DNA of 64,000 nucleotides, from assembly GCF_017357105.1 (NCBI RefSeq), contig NZ_CP071596.1, positions 992,001 to 1,056,000 of the forward strand. The letters run 5' to 3'. Below, in pieces: positions 8,825-17,042 of this stretch (position 1 is its first letter; each line of letters opens with the position of its first letter). Origin of the DNA: Natronosalvus caseinilyticus (GTDB taxonomy: Archaea > Halobacteriota > Halobacteria > Halobacteriales > Natrialbaceae). The position numbers and the translations under genes were made by a program. A model generated the notes under the pieces. The model was not told the DNA's origin and searched no databases. It saw only the letters and a program-made list of their open reading frames with translations.

Positions 8825-9685
8825 CTAATTGGCCGCCTCGGTCAGCCGCCGTACGTCGTCGTCCGCGAGCGAGAGCTGCGAAGCTGCGACGTTCGACTCG
8901 ACGTGATCCGGATTCGACGTGCCGGGGATCGGAAGGATGACGTCGGCTCGCTCGAGCAACCACGCCAGCGCGACCTGACGCCGCGTGGCGTCGTGCTCCG
9001 CCGCGATTTCGTCGAGGAGGTCGTCGTGAGCCTCGAGATCGTCGCCGTCGATCGGTGCCCACGGGATGAACCCGATGTCGTTCTCGGCACAGACCTCGAG
9101 GACGTCCGCCGACGAGCGGTCGTTCACGTTGTATCGGTTCTGGACGGTGGCGACCTCGACCTGTTCGCGCGCCTGGTCGAGCTGTTCCGTGGAGACGTTA
9201 CTGAGGCCGACCTCGCGAACGAGCCCCTCGTCTTTGAGTTCGGCGAAGGCCGCCACGGAGTCTTCGAACGGCGTGTCGTCGTCCGGTCGGTGGAACTGAT
9301 AGAGGTCGATGGTGTCGGTCCCGAGCCGATCGAGCGACGTGAGCACCTGGTTGCGAATGTAATCCGGATCACCGTGGGCGATCCAGTCACCCTCGCGGTT
9401 GCGGAGCAGCCCCGCCTTGGTCGCGACGAGTACGTCGTCGCGGTCGCCGAGTACCTCACCGACGAGTCGCTCGCTAACGCCGGGGCCGTAAGAGTCCGCC
9501 GTGTCGACGAAGTCGACGCCGCAGTCGACGGCGCGCTGGACGACCTCGCGGGCGGCCTCCTCGTCCACCGGCGGGCCCACGATGTCGTCGCCGCAGAGAC
9601 GCATCGCGCCGAACCCGAGACGGTGGACGGTCGAATTGCCGATCTCGAACGTATCGCTCTCGTTTGCGATCGAGTTACTACTCAC
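8825..9685 (-). CDS. Aldo/keto reductase
   Basis: A 286-residue NAD(P)H-dependent oxidoreductase of the AKR TIM-barrel family. The catalytic tetrad is complete: Asp61 and Tyr66 (DTADSYG), Lys90 (VATKAG) and His132 (YQFHRPD). The cofactor-binding GLSNVS segment lies near 177 and the phosphate-binding region (IPGTSN) near 250. It should reduce a carbonyl or oxidise a sugar or alcohol in the cytosol, but the substrate cannot be read from the sequence. It is a single gene. Confidence 0.95.
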   Translation of the reverse strand: MSSNSIANESDTFEIGNSTVHRLGFGAMRLCGDDIVGPPVDEEAAREVVQRAVDCGVDFVDTADSYGPGVSERLVGEVLGDRDDVLVATKAGLLRNREGDWIAHGDPDYIRNQVLTSLDRLGTDTIDLYQFHRPDDDTPFEDSVAAFAELKDEGLVREVGLSNVSTEQLDQAREQVEVATVQNRYNVNDRSSADVLEVCAENDIGFIPWAPIDGDDLEAHDDLLDEIAAEHDATRRQVALAWLLERADVILPIPGTSNPDHVESNVAASQLSLADDDVRRLTEAAN

Positions 9686-9825
9686 GTCGACGTCTCTGGT
9701 CCACGGTGGGATAACCGTTGGGCGGTCATTTGCCGTGTTCTCGGCGCCGGGATTGTGTCATGACCTGTCGAACGTGGGAGCTGCTCGAGTGAGAACCGCT
9801 TCTGATACGAGTGGAAAAGGAACGT

Positions 9826-9923
9826 CGCCTCCCGGATTTGAACCACGGTCGGAGCAAAGCTCCTCCCTGATTCAAATCCGATCGGATGGATTTCTCTCGC
9901 TCACGGGTTGTTCGCGAGAGAAG
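9826..9923 (-). repeat. tRNA-Phe tail repeat unit
   Basis: 9826-9844 repeats 19 bases of the tRNA-Phe 3' end (true copy at 9927-9945). An inverted T-arm copy lies at 9869-9879 (GATTCAAATCC), forming a long stem with 9834-9844. A second perfect 9-bp stem (9892-9900 with 9914-9922) stops directly at the mature tRNA end. Bases 9862-9879 are identical to 52888-52905 in the tRNA-Ser array. Confidence 0.85.
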
Positions 9924-9997
9924 TGCCGCCTCCCGGATTTGAACCGGGGACAGCTCGATCTTCAGTCGAGTGCTCTCCCAGTCTGAGCTAAGGCGGC
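9924..9997 (-). tRNA. tRNA-Phe (GAA)
   Basis: A full cloverleaf of 74 bases. The 7-bp acceptor stem pairs GCCGCCU with AGGCGGC. The D-arm contains GGGAG, the anticodon stem is CUCGA/UCGAG with loop CUGAAGA (anticodon GAA), and the T-arm reads CCCCGGUUCAAAUCCGGGA. The discriminator is A. No CCA is encoded and no intron was seen. Confidence 0.96.
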
Positions 9998-10120
9998 TCA
10001 CTCATACCTCCGGCGATGATATAAAAAAGGATTTCGAATGCCGCTCGAGCGACGACGGAGGAGCGGTGGATAGCGCCACGAACGACAACCTCTTTCACCG
10101 AGGTATCCTTTCGAAACGCA

Positions 10121-10993
10121 ATGGCGATTCCAGACTCGCCCGATGGGGCACCGGCCTCTCCCAGAGAAGCTGGCAAGTCTCTCTACGAAGGAACGCTCGA
10201 CGTGTTGATGACCGGTATCGCGATCATCGTTCCGCTCGTCATTACCCTCTACGTTTTACAGATCGTCCTCGAGTTCATCACCAACGCGTTAGTGCCGTTC
10301 ATCGAACTCCTGCAGTGGTTCGGGATCATCGACTGGTTCCGACGCACGGAACTCGTCGGTGCGCTCGTCCAGATGGGGCTCTACCCCTACATTATCGGCT
10401 TTCTCACGGAACTCATCACTCTCGCGCTCCTGTTAGGGATCGTCATCGTCGTCGGATCGATCGGTCGCCACCGCTACGGCGAACGGGCTATCGAGATGGT
10501 CGACCTCGCTATCGCCGCTATTCCCGGGTTCGGAACCGTCTACAAGAGCTTTCGTCGCATGGGCGACGTCATGCTCGACAACGAGGCGGAGAACTTCCAG
10601 GAGATCAAACTCGTCCAGTGTTTCGACGACGACATCTACGTGATCGGCTTCGAGACGAGCACGTCGCCGGAGACGATCGCGGACGTCACCGGCCACGACG
10701 AGATGGTCACGCTGTTCATCCCGCTCGCGCCGAATCCAGTAACTGGTGGCTTCCTGACGCACGTCCCGCGAAGCCGCGTTATGGACGTCGACATGACGAT
10801 CGAGGAGGGCGTCCGGAGCATCCTCACGAGCGGCGTCGCCACCGGCGAATCCGCCAGCGATCCGACCCCGGTCACCATGGGAGATCTCGAGAAGGTCACG
10901 GACATCGACCGACTTCAAGACGCGATTACCGCCGACGATGGCACCGTCGCTGACGACGGCTCCGTCGACGACGACGGCGAATCCGGTAACTGA
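10121..10993 (+). CDS. DUF502 family membrane protein
   Basis: 290 residues. Two strong transmembrane segments (about 28-52 and 80-112) are joined by an amphipathic stretch. A cytosolic domain then carries the DUF502 hallmarks AAIPGFGTVYKSF (about 132) and PLAPNPVTGGFLTHVP (about 203). The last 45 residues are acidic and low-complexity. The family is widespread in archaea and bacteria without a settled function. The start is supported by the basic/acidic N-terminus that precedes the first helix. Transcription probably starts close to the ATG. Confidence 0.93.
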   Translation: MAIPDSPDGAPASPREAGKSLYEGTLDVLMTGIAIIVPLVITLYVLQIVLEFITNALVPFIELLQWFGIIDWFRRTELVGALVQMGLYPYIIGFLTELITLALLLGIVIVVGSIGRHRYGERAIEMVDLAIAAIPGFGTVYKSFRRMGDVMLDNEAENFQEIKLVQCFDDDIYVIGFETSTSPETIADVTGHDEMVTLFIPLAPNPVTGGFLTHVPRSRVMDVDMTIEEGVRSILTSGVATGESASDPTPVTMGDLEKVTDIDRLQDAITADDGTVADDGSVDDDGESGN

Positions 10994-11187
10994 CGGCAAA
11001 ATCGGTGCCACTGTGCCGGTGGTCATCCCGGCATTCGACGACGACGACGGCAATTGACCGTCGACGTTCGCCCCCAGAGAATCGACGACGTGAGGACGTC
11101 GACGACGTGAGGACGCCGGAGGGACCTGAACACCTTGCACACACAACCCCCGTTCGTAGGTCGAGGGCCGTGGTACGCACAGTAGCA

Positions 11188-11283
11188 ATGCTTGGCACCC
11201 TTCGCTCGTTCGTCCGGGAAGCGATTAGCCTCGTCATCGCGATCATCACGTTTCCGCTGCGGTTACTCCGGTCACTCGTGTAG
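11188..11283 (+). CDS. Possible 31-residue amphipathic membrane peptide
   Basis: A short open frame encodes a hydrophobic peptide with Arg on both flanks (RSFVRE, then a 12-residue hydrophobic core, then PLRLLRSL). The composition suits a single membrane-spanning or surface-lying helix. There is no clear TATA box at the expected distance, so it may be read from the DUF502 transcript, whose stop is 195 bases upstream. The rest of the 10994-11458 gap shows nothing codable. Confidence 0.35.
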   Translation: MLGTLRSFVREAISLVIAIITFPLRLLRSLV

Positions 11284-11458
11284 CGACCGGATCGCTGCTG
11301 GGCGACCCGGCCAATTTCGTCACCCCCACCGCTCGATCCCTCGACCCCTCGAGCGTCGGTAGACTCATCGATTCCGATAGTCGACCATTACGCCGGCGTA
11401 TGTTGGAATTTCGGATATTCAAGACACCCTTTTCAGCGCCGCTCACCTATGATCTGGT

Positions 11459-11896
11459 ATGGAAGCGCTTCCCTCGAGTGAGGCAGACGAGCAACTCACG
11501 GCGGACGTAATTCTGGAGTTGCTCGCCAACCGCCGTCGTCGGTACCTCCTCTACGCGCTTCGCGGCCGCACGGTGCCCATCGAGTTATCGAAACTGGCCG
11601 AAGAAGTCGCTGGCTGGGAGCACGACGTGCACCCCGACGAGGTCGCGAAAAACGAGTACAAGAGCGTGTACGTGTCCTCGGTTCAGTGTCACGTTCCGAA
11701 GCTCGCCGACGCCGGCGTGGTCGACCACGACGAGGACAACCACACGGTCATCCTCGCCGAGAACTTCGAACAGCTCGAGCCGTATCTCAGGGTGGTGATC
11801 AAGGACGAACCCGAGAACTCACGGCTCCACGACGCCCTCGAGGTCGAACGCGGCGACGGGTTGCTCGGGTCGCTTCGTCAGCGCCTCAAGTCCTGA
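11459..11896 (+). CDS. Haloarchaeal winged-helix regulator (DUF7344-like)
   Basis: 145 residues. The core LANRRRRYLLYALRG (about 25-40), followed by a helix-turn-helix and SVQCHVPKLADAGVVDHDEDN (about 75-95, the recognition helix and wing), is the pattern of haloarchaeal ArsR-like DUF7344 proteins. Such proteins bind DNA as dimers and usually control few genes. The C-terminal third is acidic. The gene is monocistronic, and its target is unknown. Confidence 0.85.
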   Translation: MEALPSSEADEQLTADVILELLANRRRRYLLYALRGRTVPIELSKLAEEVAGWEHDVHPDEVAKNEYKSVYVSSVQCHVPKLADAGVVDHDEDNHTVILAENFEQLEPYLRVVIKDEPENSRLHDALEVERGDGLLGSLRQRLKS

Positions 11897-12141
11897 CTGC
11901 ACGGGTTCCAGCGTTCGGTGCGTCGTCTCGGGGGGAGTTTTCGTGTGTCCGGTGATCCGTTTTTCTTCTCACATCGTTTCGACGATTTTCCTGGGTCTCG
12001 AGTCGTAACCGGTTGAGGTCAAGTTCTTCGAGTCCGCTCGTCGCCTCTCTCGTGCGTGGTCTCGATGTCGCGCCCGCCGCTCGAAGGTCGGTCTGTAGTG
12101 GGCAGCAACTCGAGCTATTGGGATGGGCTCGAGCCATTGAG
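11897..12141. other. Intergenic region before the tRNA-Val tail repeats
   Basis: No gene is supported. Near 12121-12140 there is a short extra ATGGGCTCG piece that matches the outermost bases of the tRNA-Val tail. This suggests a degenerate further copy next to the complete tail copy at 12142. Confidence 0.4.
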
Positions 12142-12267
12142 ATGGGCTCGGGCGGGTTCGAACAACGCGAAGACGGTCGCTCTCGCGTTCGCTCGAGCGC
12201 TGCGACTTCTCTCGTTCGAACCGCCCTCGCGTACAGTTCTGTGACTCACTGTCGTTCGTTCCAGAAA
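12142..12267 (-). repeat. tRNA-Val tail repeat unit
   Basis: 12142-12163 is an exact 22-base copy of the tRNA-Val 3' end (true copy 12267-12288). An inverted T-arm copy follows at 12214-12226 (GTTCGAACCGCCC), giving a large stem-loop. The spacer between them carries AGACGGTC and CGACTTCTC words that recur in the tRNA-Ser array. The second stem next to the tRNA is weak here (about 5 bp). Confidence 0.8.
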
Positions 12268-12341
12268 TGGGCTCGGGCGGGTTCGAACCACCGACCTCGG
12301 CCTTGTAAAGGCCGCGTCATAACCAGCTAGACCACGAGCCC
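12268..12341 (-). tRNA. tRNA-Val (UAC)
   Basis: A 74-base cloverleaf with a GGGCUCG/CGAGCCC acceptor, a D-arm with GGUUAUGAC, an anticodon stem CGGCC/GGCCG enclosing UUUACAA (anticodon UAC, valine), and a T-arm GGUGGUUCGAACCCGCC. The discriminator is A. CCA is not encoded. Confidence 0.95.
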
Positions 12342-12404
12342 GTATCCGACCAGAGCGGGCCCGTGCGAATAACCTTTACTTTCTCGAGTCGAAGACGAAT
12401 CCGG

Positions 12405-12905
12405 ATGCGACAGTCCTACAGGCGCGTCTGGTCTGCGCTCGTCGTCGTGGTCGTCGTGCTCGCGGTCGGCTACGGACTCGTCCAGCTCTCGATCCTCCCC
12501 GCGCCGTGGACTCACGATAGCGGCGACGTGCGTGTCGTGGACGGGGACGGGACCACCAAACTCGCCGTCGACGTCGAGGTGGCCGACACCTACGAACAGC
12601 GCTACACCGGTCTCAGCGACCACGACTCCCTCGAGAACGGCACGGGAATGCTGTTCGTCTACAGCGACGAGGACGACCGAACGTACGTCATGCGTGAGAT
12701 GGACTTCGACATCGACATCATCTTCATCGGGGCCGACCGCGAAATCACCGAAATCCACCACGCACGAGCGCCAGAGGCCGGCGAGGACGGCGAGGACCTC
12801 CGATACTCCGGCGAGGCGAAGTGGGTCCTCGAAGTGCCACGCGGCACGGCCAACGAGTCGAATCTCGAGGTCGGTGACGAGGTCGAGATTGACCTCGAAG
12901 ACTGA
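12405..12905 (+). CDS. Membrane-anchored DUF192 protein
   Basis: 166 residues. A single N-terminal hydrophobic helix (about 8-28) anchors an extracytoplasmic DUF192 domain. The family pattern is visible as VEVADTYEQRYTGLSD (about 50-65), GMLFVY (about 75), MREMDFDIDIIFI (about 90) and a VLEVPRGTA stretch near 145. The family is widespread and the bacterial relatives are exported, but its function is not known. The gene begins just beyond the divergent tRNA-Val gene. Confidence 0.92.
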   Translation: MRQSYRRVWSALVVVVVVLAVGYGLVQLSILPAPWTHDSGDVRVVDGDGTTKLAVDVEVADTYEQRYTGLSDHDSLENGTGMLFVYSDEDDRTYVMREMDFDIDIIFIGADREITEIHHARAPEAGEDGEDLRYSGEAKWVLEVPRGTANESNLEVGDEVEIDLED

Positions 12906-13035
12906 CGCGCTTCCGTTTTCGACGACGGTGAATCGGCGGTAACGAACGATTGTCGCGAGTGCGAACGGTGACTTCCGGCAACACGTTCCGGAGCTAACGG
13001 GTTGCGATCTGGATATATTTCGATTCGTAGGCAAC

Positions 13036-13042
13036 GTTTATT
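13036..13042 (+). promoter_or_regulatory. TATA-like box of the ABC transporter gene
   Basis: The short AT run (GTTTATT) sits 26-32 bases before the ATG at 13068. This is the spacing expected for a leaderless archaeal transcript, and it supports that start over the longer upstream frame. A second AT-rich word at 13011-13020 could be an alternative. Confidence 0.5.
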
Positions 13043-13067
13043 GCTGACCGTCCACTCAGCCAGTGCA

Positions 13068-14996
13068 ATGAGTAGTGTTGACTGGGACGAGGACGACCCA
13101 TTCCAAGAGCAACGGGAGAAGATCGAGAATCCCATGCAACGGCTGGTGTTCGAGTACGGCCGGCCGTACTGGGTCTCGGTCACGTCCGGGATTACCGCGA
13201 GCGTTTTCGCCCGTTTGCTCGATCTGATTCCACCGATTTTGCTCGGACTGGCGATCGACGCGATATTTCTGCAGGACCGCCCCTTCGACCTACGGTTCGT
13301 TCCGAACGAGTGGTTGCCGACTGAGCAAGCCGATCAGTTCACCCTGACGGTCGTCATCATCGCCCTCTCGTTTACGATCGGCGCGGCGTTTCACTGGCTT
13401 CGCAACTGGGGGTTCAACGCGTTCGCACAGGACATCCAGCACGACGTGCGGACGGACACCTACGACAAGATGCAGCGCCTCGACATGGAGTTCTTCGCCG
13501 ACAAGCAGACCGGGGAGATGATGTCGATTCTCTCGAACGACGTCAACCAGCTCGAGCGATTTCTCAACGACGGACTCAACTCGGCGTTCCGACTCGGGGT
13601 TATGGTCCTCGGGATCGCTGCGGTGCTGCTGACGATCAATCCACAACTGGCCCTCGTCTCGATGGCTCCCGTGCCCCTGATCGCGGTCTTCACCTACATC
13701 TTCGTCAAGAAGATCCAGCCGAAGTACGCCGCGGTGCGCTCGAGCGTCGGAGAAGTCAACTCCCGCCTCGAGAACAACCTCGGGGGCATCCAGGTGATCA
13801 AGGCCGACAACACCGAGAACTACGAATCTGGGCGCGTCGAGGACGTCTCCCGGAAGTACTACGACACGAACTGGGGGGCGATTACCATCCGGATCAAGTT
13901 CTTCCCCGGGCTCCAGATCATCTCGGGCATCGGCTTCGTCCTGACGTTCCTCGTCGGCGGTTACTGGGTGTTCAATGGCGCGCCGGGCCCCTTCTCCGGA
14001 GACCTTGGCGTCGGCGAGTTCGCGACGTTCATCCTGCTCACCCAGCAACTCGTCTGGCCGATGGCCCAGTTCGGACAGATCATCAATATGTACCAGCGAG
14101 CGGAGGCGTCCGCCGAACGCATCTTCGGGCTGATGGACGAACAGGGGCGCATCGAGACCGACGTCGACGCGCCCGACCTCGAGATCGACGAGGGCCGCGT
14201 TGAGTACGACGACGTGACGTTCAGCTACGACGAGGAGGAGATCATCGTTGACGACATCTCCTTCGACGTCCCTGGCGGCGAGACGATCGCTCTCGTCGGT
14301 CCGACTGGGGCCGGGAAGTCGACCGTCCTCAAGCTCCTGTTGCGCCTCCACGACGTCGACGACGGAGCCATCCGAATCGACGACCAGGACATCCGCGAGG
14401 TCTCCCTTCCGAGTCTGCGCCAGTCGATGGGGTACGTCGGTCAGCAGTCGTACCTCTTCTACGGAACCGTCAAGGAGAACGTCACTTACGGGACCTTCGA
14501 CGCCAGCGAGGAGGAGCTCGTCGAGGCCGCCAAAGCCGCCGAGGCACACGACTTCATCCAGAACCTGCCCGACGGCTACGACACGATGGTCGGCGAGCGC
14601 GGCGTCAAACTCTCGGGCGGCCAGCGCCAGCGGCTGTGTATCGCGCGGGCGATCCTCAAGGACCCCGAGATCCTCATCCTGGACGAGGCGACGAGCGACG
14701 TCGACACCGAGACCGAGATGCTCATTCAGCGATCGATCGACCACCTCACAGAAGAGCGAACGACGTTCGCCATCGCGCACCGCCTCTCGACGATCAAGGA
14801 CGCCGACCAGATCGTCGTCCTCGAGGGTGGCGAAATCGTCGAACGTGGCACTCACGACGAGTTGATCGAGAGCGACGGACTGTACGCCCACCTCTGGGGC
14901 GTGCAGGCGGGCGAAATCGACGAACTCCCCCAGGAGTTCATCGAGCGCGCTCAGAAGCGAACGGCGCGGACACAGGCGCGTCGCGGCGGCGATTGA
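13068..14996 (+). CDS. ABC transporter, fused permease and ATPase (exporter type)
   Basis: 642 residues, a half-transporter of the MsbA/MDR type. The N-terminal permease has about six helices (30-340). The ATPase domain has Walker A GPTGAGKST at 411-419, a Q-loop around 460, signature LSGGQRQRL at about 515 and Walker B ILILDEATSD at about 535-545. The switch His lies in AIAHRLST near 570. It should work as a homodimer, pumping lipids, drugs or peptides out of the cell. No substrate is evident. The N-terminal 25 residues are acidic. The gene is monocistronic. Confidence 0.96.
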   Translation: MSSVDWDEDDPFQEQREKIENPMQRLVFEYGRPYWVSVTSGITASVFARLLDLIPPILLGLAIDAIFLQDRPFDLRFVPNEWLPTEQADQFTLTVVIIALSFTIGAAFHWLRNWGFNAFAQDIQHDVRTDTYDKMQRLDMEFFADKQTGEMMSILSNDVNQLERFLNDGLNSAFRLGVMVLGIAAVLLTINPQLALVSMAPVPLIAVFTYIFVKKIQPKYAAVRSSVGEVNSRLENNLGGIQVIKADNTENYESGRVEDVSRKYYDTNWGAITIRIKFFPGLQIISGIGFVLTFLVGGYWVFNGAPGPFSGDLGVGEFATFILLTQQLVWPMAQFGQIINMYQRAEASAERIFGLMDEQGRIETDVDAPDLEIDEGRVEYDDVTFSYDEEEIIVDDISFDVPGGETIALVGPTGAGKSTVLKLLLRLHDVDDGAIRIDDQDIREVSLPSLRQSMGYVGQQSYLFYGTVKENVTYGTFDASEEELVEAAKAAEAHDFIQNLPDGYDTMVGERGVKLSGGQRQRLCIARAILKDPEILILDEATSDVDTETEMLIQRSIDHLTEERTTFAIAHRLSTIKDADQIVVLEGGEIVERGTHDELIESDGLYAHLWGVQAGEIDELPQEFIERAQKRTARTQARRGGD

Positions 14997-15011
14997 ACGG
15001 TAGCGGTAGCC

Positions 15012-15356
15012 TTAGAAGGATTCGTCTTCGGACTGGACGTCCTCGCCCGAGGGGTTGTCCTTCTGTCGCTCCTCGCCGGGTGCAGGCGGCGTCCGATCGC
15101 TGTAATTTTTCCGGCCGATCGCCTCGTCGCCGACCATGTTCATGACGGCCTGTTCGACCTCCTCGTAGGACCCGTACTCGTCCTCGTTCAGCGGCCCGAT
15201 GAGTTCCTCGAGCGTCGCGGTCTCCTCGCCCATCTCGAGTTCGATGTCGCCGTGATTCTCGAGCAGTTCGTCCTGTGAGACGGGGTAGTCGTGGTCCTTG
15301 AGTTCGTCCTGGAGCGCCCCCAATTCGATGCCGAGTTCGCGGGAATCTTCGCTCAT
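15012..15356 (-). CDS. DUF5789 family acidic protein
   Basis: 114 residues, soluble, strongly acidic. It matches haloarchaeal DUF5789/DUF2795-like proteins, which have a helical core around HDYPVSQDELLENHGDIELEM and an EEVEQAVMNMVGDEAIGR segment. Function is unknown. The last 25 residues are polar and probably disordered. The start at MSEDSRE is preferred to an upstream ATG that adds a basic stretch. Confidence 0.85.
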   Translation of the reverse strand: MSEDSRELGIELGALQDELKDHDYPVSQDELLENHGDIELEMGEETATLEELIGPLNEDEYGSYEEVEQAVMNMVGDEAIGRKNYSDRTPPAPGEERQKDNPSGEDVQSEDESF

Positions 15357-15483
15357 GGGTGCCCGTCCATCACCGCGCGGGAAACCAGTTTTCCCTGCCA
15401 TCGCGTGCTCCACTGGGGGCCAACAAAATCTCTGGAGCGTGCGTTGCGGTGGCTACAAGGCCCGACCGCTCCTCGTGGCGACC

Positions 15484-16221
15484 ATGCACCTCGAGGAGGC
15501 TACCTGGACCGACGTCGCCGACTGCGAGACCGACCTCGCCGTGCTCCCGGTGGGGAGTACCGAACAGCACGGCCCGCACGCGCCGCTCGGGACGGACGTC
15601 TTCACTGCCGAGGCCGTCGCGGACGCCGCCCTCGAGCGGATCGACCGTGAAGTGATCCGCGCCCCAGCGGTTCCGGTCGGCATCGCGGAGGAACACCGCC
15701 ACTTTCCGGGGACGATGTGGGTCTCGCCCGACACCTTCCGGGCGTACGTTCGTGAATCGGTCGACAGCCTCGCCCACCACGGGTTCGACCGCGTCGTGAT
15801 CGTCAACGGCCACGGCGGGAACGTCGACGCGCTGCGGGAGGTCGCGGCGACGATCACCCGCCACGACGACGCGTACGCGGTCCCGTTCACCTGGTTCGAG
15901 GCCGTGGGCGAGCACGCGAGCGAGATGGGCCACGGTGGACCACTCGAGACGGCGCTCTTGCGCCAGTGCTGTCCCGATCTCGTCAGGGAGGACCGGGTCG
16001 AGGACGCGAAGGCTGGCGCCGCCGAGCGCTGGGGCGAGTGGGTCAGCTACGCGAACCTGGCGGTTGATTCGGCGGAGTTCACCGAAAACGGGGTCGTCGG
16101 CGATCCGACGGCGGGCGACGAGAAACTGGGCGCGGAACTACTCGAGGTAGCTGCAGCGGCCCTCGAGCGGTTGCTCGAGGCGGTTGCGGAGCGGGACGTA
16201 TCGGGTCCCGAGCGACGGTAG
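15484..16221 (+). CDS. Creatininase-family amidohydrolase
   Basis: 245 residues with the full metal-site pattern of the creatininase family: Glu27, His29 and Asp38 in STEQHGPHAPLGTD, His109 in NGHGGN, and Glu154 in GHGGPLETAL. These ligate two divalent metals. Family members hydrolyse cyclic amides: creatinine, the formamide in archaeal riboflavin/F420 biosynthesis (ArfB) and the mycofactocin peptide (MftE). ArfB-like deformylation would fit an F420-making archaeon, but I cannot separate these by motif. The start is placed at the MHLEEATW motif typical of the family. Confidence 0.9.
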   Translation: MHLEEATWTDVADCETDLAVLPVGSTEQHGPHAPLGTDVFTAEAVADAALERIDREVIRAPAVPVGIAEEHRHFPGTMWVSPDTFRAYVRESVDSLAHHGFDRVVIVNGHGGNVDALREVAATITRHDDAYAVPFTWFEAVGEHASEMGHGGPLETALLRQCCPDLVREDRVEDAKAGAAERWGEWVSYANLAVDSAEFTENGVVGDPTAGDEKLGAELLEVAAAALERLLEAVAERDVSGPERR

Positions 16222-16279
16222 CGTCGGCGGTGGCTGTCGAGTGTCGAGGTTCGGGTTTCGGACGTGAACTGGTGTCGGG

Positions 16280-16732
16280 TTATTCGTCGTCTTCTTCCGC
16301 TTCTGCTTCGTCCTCGTCCTCGTCTTCGTCGTCAGCCTCCTCGCTCCCCGCATCCTCGAGCGTCCCTCGAAGCGCCGGAATCGTCGCCGTGAGCTCGCCG
16401 ACCTGCTCGCCCGCGTCGGTGATGTTCTCGAGGGCCTCCTCCAGGTCGGCGATCTCTTCCTCGAGGTCGTCGGCGTCCTCGAACGCGTCGGCCCGTTCGC
16501 CCATCGTGTACCACTTCTTGGCGTCGCGGAGGTGGTCTTCGGCGTCGCCTACGTCGAGGGCGGACTTGAGGCCGTTGAGCACGCCGAGGACGTTCTCGGC
16601 GTCGGTCTCCCAGATGTCGTCGGGGTCGGGGAGGGCGTCCCAGGCGTCTGCGAGCGAGGACTCGACGTCCGAGCGCATCTCGGAGGCGGCTTCCCCGAAC
16701 AGTTCGTCGTCGTCCAGTGAGGCTTGGCTCAT
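16280..16732 (-). CDS. DUF5790 family acidic helical protein
   Basis: 150 residues, largely helical, very acidic, ending in an Asp/Glu/Ala run. The pattern DDDELFGEAASEMRSDVE near the N-terminus and WYTMGERADAFEDADDLEEEI in the middle matches haloarchaeal DUF5790 proteins of unknown role. The central part suggests coiled coil. A TTAAAAG box lies about 26-33 bases upstream of the ATG, and a GAAAGTGAAAGTGAA motif lies just beyond it (16772-16786). Confidence 0.85.
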   Translation of the reverse strand: MSQASLDDDELFGEAASEMRSDVESSLADAWDALPDPDDIWETDAENVLGVLNGLKSALDVGDAEDHLRDAKKWYTMGERADAFEDADDLEEEIADLEEALENITDAGEQVGELTATIPALRGTLEDAGSEEADDEDEDEDEAEAEEDDE

Positions 16733-16910
16733 GACGCCCACTTCACGGGCACCGGGGTTAAAAGATAGCCCGAAAGTGAAAGTGAAGATGCGGTGAACGA
16801 GGGCTCTCGAGGGAAAATGGCGTCCCGGATTCGAAACGGTTGATACCGGTGTTGACGCCGGGGGTGGTCCGTGCGGTTGACCGGGGTGATTTGTGCGATC
16901 AGCCGTGGTC

Positions 16911-16998
16911 GCTCGTGCGGTTGGCCGGGATGGCTCGTGCGGTTGGCCGGGATGGCTCGTGCGGTTGGCCGGGATGGCTCGTGCGGTTGGTCGGTATG
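16911..16998. repeat. Four tandem copies of a 22-bp repeat
   Basis: Units start at 16911, 16933, 16955 and 16977. The first three are identical and the last carries two changes. Degenerate further copies flank both sides (about 16870-16910 and 16999-17013). The array lies between DUF5790 and a membrane protein gene and is not in a supported reading frame. Confidence 0.9.
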
Positions 16999-17042
16999 GC
17001 TCTGCGGTCGGCCGTTCTGGTAGTGGAAATCGGCTCGAGATG

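Noticed and set aside
16826-16846. tRNA-like word GTCCCGGATTCGAA
   Set aside because: Only 12-14 bases match a T-arm and there is no acceptor partner, inverted copy or nearby tRNA. It is too short to call a tail repeat.
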